Shown here in pieces: positions 13,260 to 24,109 of a stretch of DNA of 64,000 nt (position 1 is its first letter; every line of letters starts with the position of its first letter). Made by a program: the position numbers and the translations under genes. The notes beneath the pieces are model-generated. The model saw nothing but the letters and a program-made list of their open reading frames with translations. It did not search any database and was not told the DNA's origin. The stretch is from Primula veris (Eukaryota; Streptophyta; Magnoliopsida; Ericales; Primulaceae): contig OY821749.1 of assembly GCA_963682055.1 (NCBI GenBank), forward strand, positions 17,930,631 to 17,994,630, given 5' to 3'.

Positions 13260-13940
13260 TATATTAAATGTCACTTATATATGATAACCTTAACAAAGGA
13301 AAAAAATACATTTAGTGTACTGTACTATCTGTTTTTAATGATTTAGTTATCAGACTACCAAAGTTAATAATTGAAGTACTGAACTATCATAATATTCACA
13401 ATTCACATACTGCCGTTAATTTAGTTAGATGAAAGTTAGTTTCACTTTTAATTTTAGTCATATTCTTTGTAATTTTTATAAATTTAATCATATCTTTTCG
13501 AAACATTATAATTTACAATGTTTTTACTAAAAGATATACATAATAATTATCTCATGAGTTTAAAAAAACATATTATTTGACTAGATTTTCTTTGATTTTT
13601 TTTCTGAAAAAAAAATTATAATTTTTTTTTATACTTTCTCTAAAACGAAAATAAAGTAAGTTTTTAGATTTATGACATTCAAGCAAAAATTATTTGAGAC
13701 CATATCACTATTTGAATATTTTCGTGAAAAAACGGCAAGAAAATTGTTATATTTTTTTTTTCAAAAACGGATTATTTTTTGTAAATAGAATATATTTGTT
13801 AAGTATTTGTAATTTTTTTTTTTTACACAAACATCATCTACAATTTACATTATTTGCAATAATATGTATACATGTATTATATTATATATATTTTTATACA
13901 TACATTAATATAACATATATATATATGTGTGTGTGTGTAT

Positions 13941-13981
<41 letters not shown>

Positions 13982-14310
13982 TATATACATATATATGTGT
14001 GTATTATATACATACATATATATATATATATATATGATATAATTATGTATTTTTGAATTTATACTAAAATGAGATATTTTAAAAAATTAAGGGTTAGATT
14101 TATACAAGTTACAAATAATATGACCAAAATAAAAACTGAAACTAACTTACATCCAACTAATTTAACGGCGGTAACTGAATTGTGAACATTATGATAGTTC
14201 AGTACGTCAATTGTTAATTTTGGTAGTGTGGTAGCTAAATCGTTAACAACATGTAGTACAGTATACTAAATGTATTTTTTTTCCTTTATCAACCATATAA
14301 GTCTCACATT
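13260..14310. mobile_element. foldback element of about 1.05 kb with roughly 230-bp terminal inverted repeats
   Basis: The left arm (about 13260-13490) and the right arm (about 14080-14310) are inverted copies. Shared blocks include ATACATTTAGT, GATTTAG, CTACCA, ACTGAACTATCATAAT, TTCACAATTCA, CGCCGTTAA or GCCGTTAA, and AAGTTAGTTTCA. The middle is AT-rich and holds a TG/TA microsatellite. No transposase is present. The arms resemble those of the element interrupted by the large retrotransposon (19880-20116 and 36712-36835). Confidence 0.75.
13913..14038 (+). repeat. compound (TA)n-(TG)n microsatellite
   Basis: Alternating TA and TG dinucleotide tracts of about 125 bp lie near the centre of the foldback element at 13260-14310. 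The longest pure TG run is around 13950-13979. Translations of this region are not genes. Confidence 0.95.
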
Positions 14311-14539
14311 AGTACATTTTTCTTAATAACGTTATGTATTCATTTATAATAAATAATTCATTTAGGATAAACAATAATATTATTGTAAATAAAAAATGTT
14401 TTATTTTTGCTTTATTGTAATATTTAATATAGAAGTTGGTTCCCACTTTTTTTGTACAATAAAAATCGGGGTACCATCTCTCTTTAATAAAATAAAATAA
14501 AATAGGAGTTGGTCAACTAAATTGTCATGCCATCACTTA

Positions 14540-15017
14540 GAGCATTTACAATAGTGTTGTTATCTCTATTATTAACTAAAAATGTTAGCTAACAATGCAA
14601 TTTTGTCTCTCCATTAGGTGTGTTAAATTGTGTATTAACTTTATAGAGGTTAAAAATATTGTTAAAAATAACAATTTTTTTAATTGTTATTTACTTGATG
14701 ACATGGCAAAAAGGTCAAACTCGGCCATTTGTTTGCAATTGAATTTTAAAATAAAGATATGTTAAAAATAGAATAACTTATTTTCCTATTTCTAAAATTA
14801 TATCTTTTTGAAATTTGATGGTGAAATTTTGCGCGAAAAAAACAGATAAGTCATATATTTTGGATAATTAATTTTTAATTAAAATAGATAACATTGTTAA
14901 AATTAAAACTAATGTGGGTGTTTAAATTAATATGCATATGTGTCATTTAATAGCTTTTTAAATGATGACATGTCAGTACTTAACAATAAAAAATTAACAC
15001 TGATATTGTAGATGCTC
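14540..15017. mobile_element. Tourist-like (PIF/Harbinger) MITE, 478 bp
   Basis: The ends are GAGCATTTACAATAGTG on the left and, on the other strand, GAGCATCTACAATATCAGTG on the right. They are flanked by TTA on both sides (14537-14539 and 15018-15020), the 3-bp target duplication typical of PIF/Harbinger elements. The inside is AT-rich with no open frame. Confidence 0.75.
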
Positions 15018-15378
15018 TTAGCAATGTTAAATTTGTTGTTAAATATAACAAGAAAATTAATAGAATGAAGTTTAATGAATTAGTTAACAATATTATTGTG
15101 AGCGAAAACATGTCTATTAGCTAATAATTTTATATAATAAGTGAGATAATATTACTATCACATATGCTCATATGTATAAGATGTGATTTTTATTCCGAAT
15201 ATTGCGAAAAAGTGAGATAAGCACGACAATACACTAATGATATATTTTTAAGGGCAATCACGGTATTATGTTTCTGGAGTCGTTATTTTATTATTGGTTG
15301 TTGTCAAAGTTTAATTTAGGTCAATTAACATAAATATACTTTACATCTATTATATTAACAAAAACATAAATTCAAAAG

Positions 15379-16986
15379 TTAAATTATCAAAAACATAAAT
15401 TTAATTAATAATTAATAAAAAACAAAAAAAACTGATTCATCCTCCCAATCTCGTTTCTCTCTTTCTCCTCTTTTCACTCTCTCCTCCTGTCACACTCTCT
15501 CAAATCTCTTTGTCCCTCTGGTCTCTCTCCTGCTCCTTCTCACTCTCTCCGACCTCTCATCATTCCTTTCTCTTTTCGATCTATCTCCTCATCATTCCTC
15601 TATTTTTTCGATCTCTCTCTTCCGTGGAGATTGAGACGGACACATATGTCGGAATGGACGACGGTGGTATAGAGCGAGGTCAAAAACTCGAGGTTGATGT
15701 CGACGGAGATGCGATCGTCAAATGAGAGTATCACGACAACGACGTGGTTGGATTTGTTAATTAGTTTATAAAGTTGAAAAATAAGTGTATGAATTACGTG
15801 AATTTAGGGTATGAAGTTGAAAATTAAGTATATGAATTATGTAAGTAAGGATATGAATGATGTAAATTAATGTATAAAATTTGAAAATAATGGTGAACTC
15901 TACGAATCAGGATATGAACTTTTGAAATAAAGGTATGAACTTTTAAAATAAATGTATGAAAAATACAAATTAGGATATAAACTTTTGAAACAATTGTATG
16001 AACTTTTGTAATAAAGGTATGAAAAATACAAATTAGGATATGCACTTTTGAAATAAGGGTATGAACTTTTGAAATAAAGGTAAAATATACAAATTAGGAT
16101 ATTAACTTTTGAGTATGTTTTTGTTAATTAGAAATTTTTGAGTATGTTTTTGTTAATTTAGTTTCAAAATTAGTATATTTTGTTAATTTATCCAAAGTTA
16201 AATTATAAAAAAACATAGCTTTAATTAATAATTAATAAAAAAATATGATTCATTCCTCCTAATCTCTTTACTCTCTCTCTCCTCATTTCACTCTCTACTC
16301 CTGTCACACTCTCTCTAATCTATCTCTCCTGCTTCTCTCTCACTCCGATCTCTGCTCCTCCTTCTCACTCTTTCCAATCTCTCATCATTCCTCTCTATTT
16401 CCGATCTCTCTGCTCATCATTCCTTTATTTTTTCGATTTTTTTCTTCTCATCTCTCTCTCTCCGATCTCTCTCTTCCGTGAAGATTGAGACTGACACATC
16501 TGTCGAAATGGGTGGCGAGAGTATAGAGCGAGGTCGAAAACTCGAGATTGATGTCGACGGAGATTTGTCGTCGAAGAAGAGGCCCACGACGACGACGTGG
16601 TAGATCGAAATCAGAGGACGGGTAATAGTTGAATTTGTCAATTAGTGTATAATATTGAAAAATAAGTATACGAATTACGTGAATTAATGGTATGAAGTTG
16701 AAAATTATGTATATGAATTATATAAGTAATGATATGAATTATGTAAATTGTGATATGAAGTTTGAAAATAAGCGCGAACTCTACGAATTATGATATGAAA
16801 TTTTGAAATAAGGGTATAAATTTTTGGAATAATGGTATAAAAAATACAAATTATGGTATGAACTTCTGAAAGAAGAGTATGAACTTTTAGAATAAGAGTG
16901 TGAAATATACAAATTAGGGTATGAATTTTTTAGTATGTTTTTGTTAATTTAGTTTAAAAAATAGTATGTTTTGTTAATTTATCCTT
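15379..16986 (+). repeat. 819-bp tandem duplication (two diverged copies)
   Basis: Copy 1 is 15379-16197 and copy 2 about 16198-16986. Each runs in the same order: TTAATTAATAATTAATAAA, a CT-rich block of about 200 bp with CTCATCATTCCT, a GC-richer block (CTCTCTTCCGTG, GAGATTGAGACGGACACAT, TAGAGCGAGGTC, GATGTCGACGGAGAT), then degenerate 25-35 bp units such as AAATTAGGATATGAACTTTTG, then AGTATGTTTTTGTTAATTTA. The central block is open for about 70 codons in copy 1 but the frame is not conserved in copy 2. It looks like a captured gene 5' end or promoter carried by a repeat. Confidence 0.8.
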
Positions 16987-17688
16987 TTAAAAAAATATAC
17001 CTACGCCTCAAAAAACAAGCAAACAAACAACGGATTATTTGGTTGTGTACATGAAAATAAGATGGTTTTTGTTCAACTTTAAACTTCCACCTATTTTTTG
17101 TTAATAGTAGTAAGAAAATAGAAAAACTTGGTGAGATAATTAACCAAATGCAGTCCATTTTTTAAGTAAGACTAAAAGCTTCAAAAAGCAAGATCTCATT
17201 AATTTTACACTAATAATACTTAAACGTGTATGAAGAAGGGTAAATGTAAAATCCTTTATTTTATTTTATTTTATTTTATCTGGTCATTAATTTTTAATAT
17301 TTCAAGATTGGTTTAATATTTTTGACAACGTGGTAGGTTGTTTAGTATTTACCAATTTGAAGGGAGCAAGCTAAGTAATAGGGAGTATTAGTAATTAAAT
17401 TACGATTAACGTAAGGGAAATTAGAGAGTCTCAAGAAAAAAGAAAAAGAAACTGTAGAAACTTAAAAGTCTTATCTTTATGATTTAAGGTTGTAACGTAT
17501 AGAGAGAGATAGAACTTATTGTCCGTCCGAAACCGCTCAACTCCTTCATCTGCCTCGACCTTATACACAATTGTCCATATATACATACCTATAGGTATAT
17601 ACACAGACCGACAAAAAATAAAAATAAACTCCCCCACTTTCATCACCCTTATACACGTGTAGATAGAGAATGAGAGAGATAATCGGAG
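16987..17688. other. intergenic; possible promoter of the orphan exons at 17.7 kb
   Basis: AT-rich DNA containing an ATTTT pentanucleotide repeat near 17252-17279. From 17550 on there is a string of ATATAC and ACACGTGT-like motifs (a G-box core CACGTG at about 17655) directly before the ATG at 17689. No coding signal. Confidence 0.4.
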
Positions 17689-18284
17689 ATGGGGCTTCTA
17701 GGCAATATTGAGGCAGTCAGGTAAATATATTTTCTCTGTTCCTTTTAGATCATAGTTTGGCAAAATATGAACTAGGGCTTTTATGAGACCTATATTTTAT
17801 CAACCAAATATTTAGTGTAACTAGTTTGGGATTGAAGTTTTAAGGAGATATATTACTTAGATTTATGTATAAGTATCCACGAAAACAATAAAGTAGTTAG
17901 TATTGGGTAATTATTGACTAAGGCTTTGAGTTCAAGGATCAATATTTGTGTATCATCGTTAAGTAGGTTTCTGTAATAATTTTGTAAGTTTTGAGTTCCT
18001 TGAATGTCGATTGGAAACCGTATATTTTTTTTTGGAAATTAAATGAGCTATGGGAGGAGTTAGTTTGCTACTTGTTGCTAGTATTGGTGGTCAAGTTTGT
18101 TTGGTTTGGAGATTAAAGCTGAACCTAAACACTAGAGTTTTGAAAGTATTAGATTGAGTCGGTTTATATGTTTGCTATATGTAAGTAATGTACAATTGTA
18201 TTAATTTAAAGGTGATGATTATATTTACAGGTCGTTAGAAGTTTTGGTGTGTATAAGTGTTTCAGGGTTCTCAACCCGAATCAG
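17689..18284 (+). other. orphan 5' exons of an unidentified gene (putative)
   Basis: An ATG in a good context (GGAGATGGGG) opens a 32-nt exon, 17689-17720, with a GTAAAT donor. A TTTACAG acceptor starts a 54-nt second exon, 18231-18284, ending in CAG/GTGAGT. Joined, they read MGLLGNIEAV followed by about 18 mostly hydrophobic residues, with no stop. I do not recognise the protein. The acceptors next downstream (near 18349 and 18733) lead to a stop at once, so the rest of the gene is missing, displaced or spliced from farther away. A leader exon pair or chance signals are alternatives. Confidence 0.3.
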
Positions 18285-19879
18285 GTGAGTGGCTTTTATC
18301 TTGCTATTATAAAGTATCACGTGCATTACTTAACAGTTATTTACAGGCATTGATCAATTATTATTTTTGAAGTATTTATATGGTATACTTTGAGTTTCTA
18401 TCAAATGTTATAAAGAAAGATAGAAACAAAGTTGGAAAGAAAGAAAGAAAGAAAGAAAGAAAGAAGGAAAAAATGTTAAGAGTTTATTTCATAAAATGGC
18501 ATGTAAAGTTTAAAGATATTTTTATATATATATTTATGATTTGTATTTTGGACCATGAGGAAAAGTCTAACGGAGAATCCCCTAATAAGGAGAAGTGGGG
18601 TAACATTGGCAACTAAACGAATGAGTTTAGTTCTCAACGGTTAACTTAACGATTGTACATAGTTTCGTTAACCGGAACGTTTTAAAGAATAGACTCAGTC
18701 GTCATGCTGTGGTGACCTTAATTACGTAGTGCAGGTATGGTTTATACACCTGAGAAAAAGATCGACGGTAGACTTGGTACCCTAAAATATACATATTATC
18801 ATATTTGCTCACATCATAAAAGAAACAAAGAGATTTTATTTTTATTTTTTTTTGCGACAGTTTGAAAGGAGATTGTCTTGATAAAAGAAAAAGAAAAGAG
18901 TTATTTATCTTCTTATTCCAAGTTTATTTAAGTTATTGATAATTGCATTGAGATTTTTATTTAAATAAAGCATTTTTTTTAAGAAACTGAAAAGCAAAAT
19001 CTTATTTTCAACCCATATTATATATCGCGAGTCTTCTCTCTCATTGACCTCGTTTAGCTCACCCCTCCTTTTTTAAAATATTTTCAGTTACAAGCAGTTA
19101 ATTAGAGTTGATATCGAGTTAGTTGGGGACCAGACAGACCTCATAGAAGTTGAAGTTAGTTTTTCTGATGCGATTTAATTTTGTTAGCTTATATGATGTA
19201 AAATTACCTTGTAAAGACCGTAGTTTAAGATTATTATTAGTAAAGGTATACATTTTTAAGTATATTTCATTAGTTTACTATATTTAATTGTTGTTAAGTT
19301 AGGCTTGGTGTAGCACGTGTTGCCACACGTGTTATTCGGCCGTGTGACTTCAAAATTGGGTCAGAGATGTTACAGCAAAGACAGAAGCCTATGACTTAAA
19401 ATGAGAGTTTGAGAGGAAACATGAAAGTTTTGGTAGAGGCCTTAATTTATATAGCACGAGGGTTGACCATGTGATGCCATTGTTGAATCGAATGCCTTCT
19501 AGGCAACTGAGACTCTTAATATTGAACCACCAACCCTCCCCCAAAATTTTTTTATAAAATGATCGACGGGAGAAACTCAAATTTGTGATCGACATTGGAA
19601 GTGGTCTATTACGATAAGAGTGAATATATTTTCGGTACTTTTACATTTCTCCTTATATTTCTTGTGAGAGCAGTGAGACAAAATTTGCAGTTTTGTCCTG
19701 TAGCATTTTTGTACTCACTTCTCTCACAAGAAGTGTAAAGATAGTGAACATATGATTACCCACGATGGACACCACGTGATTGCTGATTAGAAGACGTGTG
19801 ATTATGTTATCGCCACAACTAGACTTCAGGGGGAAACTATTATCACATAGCTAGACTTAAAGGGGGAAAATTAGAGAGA
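18285..19879. other. repeat-rich intergenic stretch
   Basis: Contains a GAAA microsatellite (18434-18469). Otherwise AT-rich DNA without a supported gene. Open frames here, such as the lysine-rich one at 18380-18616, derive from low-complexity sequence. Confidence 0.45.
18434..18469 (+). repeat. (GAAA)n microsatellite
   Basis: About eight GAAA units with one AAGG interruption at the right edge. Confidence 0.95.
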
Positions 19880-20116
19880 ACACATATGTAATAACAATGG
19901 TTAACAATTTATGTATTACAATATCATTTTTGACGATTGAGCTATCAAATTACGAAATTTCGACCAATTAAATGACAAACAGTATAAATCGATAAAATTG
20001 TAATCGATATATCTCACATTTGGTGATATGTTTTTGACGGATGTTGACAGAATTGCACTCACCATGTGATAGGCAAAATATCGTGAGTGCAATTTTATCA
20101 TTTTGCTTAACGGTAG

Positions 20117-20686
20117 TGATAAAGCCATAACTTTGGTCGGTCGCGTTAGGCTTTTCAACAATGATATAATAGTAAATCAACCGTGAATAATGGACACTTC
20201 CTGATCTTTATTATTGCTCGGATTATTATCCTTGTTCGGACTATTACACTTGCTCGGATTAGTATTTCGGTTTTACAATTGTGCTCGATATGACTATTTA
20301 ATCTCTCGTCTTAATCTTTCTCCCCTTTTATTCGGTGCTCGGCTTTGTCTTTTCTCGGTTTATTTCTCGAAGTGGTATGCGTTGGTTAGTTTCTCTCTTT
20401 TCTCAACTTCTCTCTATATTTTTTGGATAGATTTTCTGGTTCTTTTCTAGGAGGGGTAGTTGGCTATTTATAGGCAACTATGCCTTCTAGGATGTTGACA
20501 AATGTCTTCATCCCAGGGGTTTTTCAGACATGGGTCCCCATTGGATTGGGGTTGGGCTTTTGATAGTAACATCTCAATTCCTATAAAAAGTATGAGACGA
20601 CCCATTTAAGCGTTGGATACCCATTTATAAAGTGGGTTGATTATTACCCGAATAGAATATTCGGGTCTAATTTTTATGTTCTATCA
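20117..20686 (-). repeat. 3' LTR of the Tat element (left copy)
   Basis: A 570-bp direct repeat of 36143-36711, with TG/CA ends. On the minus strand CTATAAATAG at 20464-20473 is a good TATA box for the LTR promoter. Differences from the right copy cluster near 20222-20245 and are scattered elsewhere. Confidence 0.95.
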
Positions 20687-20705
20687 AGTGCTCCCTGACT
20701 TCCTC
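20687..20705 (-). promoter_or_regulatory. polypurine tract of the Tat element
   Basis: On the minus strand GAGGAAGTCAGGGAGCACT directly abuts the 3' LTR. Its position and purine content fit the plus-strand DNA primer of reverse transcription. Confidence 0.65.
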
Positions 20706-20869
20706 GGCGTGGTTTCCATGTCGGGGGAGTCATGTTCGGTTTGTCGAGAACGTTACTTCGGTCTTGTCCTTCCCAATGCTTCATCGAGAAACGCAATAGA
20801 CTCATGACGGTTCCCAGGGGGGCACATTTAATGTTTCCTATCCTAATATCTTTCTTCGAGGAAAACTCC

Positions 20870-20876
20870 TATAAAG
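20870..20876 (+). promoter_or_regulatory. TATA box of antisense mini-gene 1
   Basis: TATAAAG lies 60 bp before the ATG at 20930 and is followed by GGGTGTGCTCCCTCC. This is the first of five such boxes, one before each small antisense ORF. Confidence 0.6.
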
Positions 20877-20929
20877 GGGTGTGCTCCCTCCATAATTAGG
20901 CATTTTACTACTAATTTGCTCGTGACATA

Positions 20930-21250
20930 ATGGCTTCTTCAGGTTCTACTGGTGAGAGCTCCTTTAATTATATTTCATATTTAGAAATGGAAATCAAGAA
21001 ATCTCGTACCGCGAATAAGAAACTCGTGGCCAAGGTTTCAGACTACAAGAAAAGGCTGTCTGACATGGATTCTGATCATCATGTGACGATGGCCGATCGG
21101 GATTGGGCTTACGAGCATATAAAGAAGCTCGAGGCTAATCTGGCCAAGCAGAAGGCAGCAAAAAGGGCCTATAAGCTTGCCTTCAAGGAGTTGCATGCTC
21201 GGTCTAAACCGAGTTCGGATGACGATGAAGAAGGCTCTTCCTCGAAATAA
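20930..21250 (+). CDS. antisense mini-gene 1: small coiled-coil protein, 106 aa
   Basis: No known function. The product has a short Ser/Gly/Thr leader, then a charged helix from about residue 18 to 95 with heptad-like spacing, a conserved KRAYKLAFKELHARSK segment near 78-93, and an acidic Ser-rich tail ending in SSSK. The tail half matches mini-gene 2 (KRAYKLALKEVYARSK), so the two are duplicates. TATAAAG lies 60 bp upstream, and a TAA stop is followed by AATAAA at 21330-21335, so it looks like a complete small transcription unit. It is encoded opposite to gag-pol, just inside the 3' LTR of the retrotransposon. Extra antisense ORFs are known in Tat elements; this form is not one I can name. 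Confidence 0.65.
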   Translation: MASSGSTGESSFNYISYLEMEIKKSRTANKKLVAKVSDYKKRLSDMDSDHHVTMADRDWAYEHIKKLEANLAKQKAAKRAYKLAFKELHARSKPSSDDDEEGSSSK

Positions 21251-21496
21251 TTAGTCTTTTGTAATTTCTGTCGTAATTTCTCTTGAATGGGGAGTCTTCT
21301 CCTCAGTCGTAATCGAAGTTTTTGAAATTAATAAAATATTTCCCTTTCCTTGTTCTTGTCTGTTTATCTTCTTGATGTCTTTTTGGATGACTTTAATTGG
21401 ATTTGGAACTGTGGTTAATTTGCCGTAAATGCTCTTGGGAAGTTCACGAGGTTGTATTTCTTCGAGATGACCTTTGATCTACTCCTTGTTTCTTCC

Positions 21497-21504
21497 TATA
21501 AAAG
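21497..21504 (+). promoter_or_regulatory. TATA box of antisense mini-gene 2
   Basis: TATAAAAG sits 55 bp before the ATG at 21552. Confidence 0.6.
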
Positions 21505-21551
21505 GACTGTCCCAGTATTCTTTATGTAATTCATTCTTTATTAACGACCAA

Positions 21552-21890
21552 ATGGCTTTTCCTCTTGAAAACTATGGTGACAACCTTCCTGAATACGTTG
21601 CTCGTCTTGAAGAGGAAGTTCAGAAGGTGCGTTATCTCGAGAAGAGGGTTGCCAGGTTGTCGGTGGAAGCTCGTCGGGCTGCCGAACTAGACGAGCGATT
21701 GGATGCCCTGGAGAAGGAGCATCAGAGGTCTTTGCTCGACAGTATTCGCGCTCGTGCTCGGATCAAAGAGCTCGAGGCCTCCAGAGATAGGCAACTTGCT
21801 TCCAAGAGGGCTTACAAACTGGCCCTTAAGGAAGTGTATGCTCGGTCGAAGGGGAAACCAAATGACGAAGCGGGCCCTTCCACGAAATGA
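21552..21890 (+). CDS. antisense mini-gene 2: small coiled-coil protein, 112 aa
   Basis: A paralogue of mini-gene 1: after a short leader (MAFPLENYGD) almost the whole chain is a charged helix rich in Glu, Arg and Leu, with KRAYKLALKEVYARSK near residues 86-101 and a polar tail ending in GPSTK. The ATG at 21552 was chosen over the in-frame ATG at 21474 because the latter lies upstream of the TATA box and would add a hydrophobic stretch absent from mini-gene 1. AATAAA at 21954-21959 follows the stop by about 65 bp. Function unknown; a dimerising adaptor is a guess. Confidence 0.65.
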   Translation: MAFPLENYGDNLPEYVARLEEEVQKVRYLEKRVARLSVEARRAAELDERLDALEKEHQRSLLDSIRARARIKELEASRDRQLASKRAYKLALKEVYARSKGKPNDEAGPSTK

Positions 21891-22438
21891 TTTTATTGTT
21901 TTTTCATTGTATTTCCTTTTATTGCTTCTTCTGTAACGAAGTACCAATCAATCAATAAAGACATCTTTCTCTTGTTTATATCTGAATTACTTTTCCAATG
22001 CAATTTATTTTGACTGCGCACGTTTGTGGCCTCATCAATGCTTTTTCTTGGGCCTAGCGTTTGACCTTATCCATTGGACCTTCTTACTCTTTATATCTGG
22101 GGACCAATAGGATTTCTTGAGCCCTGTGCATAAAAATCTTATTCACCAGAGTTTTCTTGATCTCTGTGCAAAAGATCTTAGATATTTATTTGAACCTAAT
22201 GCCTTTCCCCAGAAATGACGTGTGTTTCAATGCCATTATTACTTGCCCTCTTTAAATATTGGTAAGAATCCAAGCGTTTTGTGAACAAGAGTGGCTTTTA
22301 ATTACTCACGCTTTTTTAGAACCTTTGGGGAATCCAAACGTTCTTTCTTGAACAGACACATCTTTTAATTGCCATCGCTTCTTAGTACCCATTGGCGAAC
22401 GGTTGCGACTCTCAATCCCAGCCCTCATCTAATTGATC

Positions 22439-22446
22439 TATAAATA
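22439..22446 (+). promoter_or_regulatory. TATA box of antisense mini-gene 3
   Basis: TATAAATA lies 93 bp before the ATG at 22532. Confidence 0.6.
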
Positions 22447-22531
22447 CCTGCTTACAGCATGGTTACATCCACAATTCTCATCATATTATTTTCCCCCATA
22501 TATAGACCCTCATCTTTATAATTTCCCTAAG

Positions 22532-22825
22532 ATGTCTGGTCCTTTCACCCCATCAACATTAGCTTTGCAAGTCGAGGCTTTTGAAACCTCTTATAGCCAT
22601 GTACAAAGGCTGTTGAGGGATGCCGAGGAGGAACTGAAGGTGATGCGTTATCACCATACCGAGATGGTTCGGGAATTAACTTGGCTAAGATCCGAACTGG
22701 CTTATAGCCGACGTGCTCGTCAGGCTCTAGTCGAAGAGAATGAGATGCTAAGGGGGAACCCGACACTGAGGGACAGGGATGTCTCTGCCGGGCCCTCTCA
22801 TCGATACCGATCGACTTCCCCCTAA
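22532..22825 (+). CDS. antisense mini-gene 3: small coiled-coil protein, 97 aa
   Basis: MSGPFTPSTLALQVEAFE opens the chain, then a helix with heptad leucines from about residue 12 to 75 (RLLRDAEEELKVMRYH, WLRSELAYSRRARQALVEEN), then a basic Ser/Pro tail. The leader MSGP is shared with mini-gene 4. The in-frame ATG at 22433 lies before the TATA box at 22439-22446 and was rejected. Downstream, an array of 20-21 bp units with TCGGATGTAATAGA lies in what would be its 3' untranslated region. No known domain. Confidence 0.6.
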   Translation: MSGPFTPSTLALQVEAFETSYSHVQRLLRDAEEELKVMRYHHTEMVRELTWLRSELAYSRRARQALVEENEMLRGNPTLRDRDVSAGPSHRYRSTSP

Positions 22826-22979
22826 CCTTCCCCCTTCTTTTTTTATCTCTCTCTGCTTTTCCCCATCTTTTCCCATCTCTTTCTTTTTCTTTTTTCTTAC
22901 TTTTTATTTTTGGCGTCTCCTGCTCACTTGGTCAGCTTATATAGTTGATCCTTTGCCTGATCTTCTGTACTAGCTCTTC

Positions 22980-23130
22980 TCGGAAGTAATAGATCTTCTT
23001 TTCGGATGTAATAGATTTTCTTTTCGGATGTAATAGATTTTCTTTTCGGATGTAATAGACTTTCTTTTTCGGATGTAATAGACTTTCTTTTCGGATGTAA
23101 TAAATTTCTTTTCGGATGTAATGAACAATG
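22980..23130 (+). repeat. tandem repeat, unit about 20 bp, about 6-7 copies
   Basis: Units of the form CTTTTCGGATGTAATAGATT repeat with small length changes between about 22980 and 23130. The array lies downstream of mini-gene 3, before mini-gene 4. Confidence 0.85.
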
Positions 23131-23310
23131 ATATATCCCATCTTTATTAATGAAAAGTATTTTTGCCCCTTTATTTTTGCACTTCTTTTTATATTGCACC
23201 TGTGGTTTGTTGTTTGTCGGGAAGTTAGATCTTTGTATATCTCGTCTTTATTTCCTTCTGTACTATTGTATCAGATGTCAGTAGATGTCCCCATCACTGT
23301 CGAATATAGG

Positions 23311-23375
23311 TGCATGCTCCCTAGTAGGTCAGGAATATGCATGCTCCCTAGTATGTCAGGAATATGCATGCTATC
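23311..23375 (+). repeat. short direct repeat, about 30-bp unit, two and a half copies
   Basis: TGCATGCTCCCTAGTA, then a G or T, then GTCAGGAATA occurs twice in direct succession and is followed by a third TGCATGCT. It lies just upstream of the TATA box of mini-gene 4 and could hold promoter elements. Confidence 0.8.
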
Positions 23376-23382
23376 TCCGTTC

Positions 23383-23390
23383 TATAAGTA
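23383..23390 (+). promoter_or_regulatory. TATA-like box of antisense mini-gene 4
   Basis: TATAAGTA lies 104 bp before the ATG at 23487. It is a weaker match than the other four. Confidence 0.45.
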
Positions 23391-23486
23391 CTTCTCTTTT
23401 CTTTGGTAGTTTATCATCTCATTTTTCTTTTTGCTTTCCTCTCCCTCAGCCCTTTATTTTCTTCCGTACTATAACAATTTCCCAGA

Positions 23487-23966
23487 ATGTCTGGACCTGT
23501 GGTGAGATATCATGCTCAGATGAAGGGCTTGGACACTGAGGTATCTCGGGTCCGCCGTCGGATGGCAAGGCTTGAGAAAGAGTATGGCGTTTTGGCCTTG
23601 AGCTTGTTCGGCTCTTTTCCCGAAGAGACGATGAAGTGGACCGAGATCTCGGCACTGAGTCGCCAGCTCGATCACTTGTTGTTACAGAGAAACCATCTGG
23701 CCAACTCCTGGTATGATGCCGAGGAGATTTGGGACCATTCTCAAGATGAGTTTGACAACTCTCCTCAAGGCCTAGCCAGCATAATGGTAAAGAATGCTCG
23801 GCTCGTGGAGCGCGTCAGGGTTCTTACTACGGAAAACAACAGGCTCTCCTCGGAGAATGACAATTTGGTCGCCATGAACGTTTCCTACCAAGCTCGGTTG
23901 AATTGTTCTGCTCATTTTGCTTTCTCTCGGTCTGGCAGTTCGGTTTTTCCACCCATTGATCCTTAG
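23487..23966 (+). CDS. antisense mini-gene 4: coiled-coil protein, 159 aa
   Basis: The longest of the five small antisense genes. The MSGP start resembles mini-gene 3. Two helical blocks (about residues 10-75 and 95-138) with RMARLEKEYG, HLLLQRNHLANSW and NARLVERVRVLTTENNRLS suggest paired coiled coils, and the C-terminus is Ser/Phe/Pro-rich. It lies on the antisense strand of the retrotransposon with its own TATA-like box. I do not recognise a family; homology to mini-genes 1 and 2 is structural rather than clear in sequence. Confidence 0.6.
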   Translation: MSGPVVRYHAQMKGLDTEVSRVRRRMARLEKEYGVLALSLFGSFPEETMKWTEISALSRQLDHLLLQRNHLANSWYDAEEIWDHSQDEFDNSPQGLASIMVKNARLVERVRVLTTENNRLSSENDNLVAMNVSYQARLNCSAHFAFSRSGSSVFPPIDP

Positions 23967-24109
23967 ATTGGGCTGGTTTTCTTATGTATTTTCCCTTTTG
24001 CAATTTGTGTTTTATTCTCTGTATTTGATGAATCAGTTGTATCTTTTCGTATCTCGTGCCTGTCTTGTGAAACATTGTAACGTTTCGTACTTTGTGCCTT
24101 TTGATTCTC

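Noticed and set aside
13694..14056. 120-codon open frame with Cys/Val/Tyr repeats
   Set aside because: It is the translation of the TG/TA microsatellite inside a foldback element.
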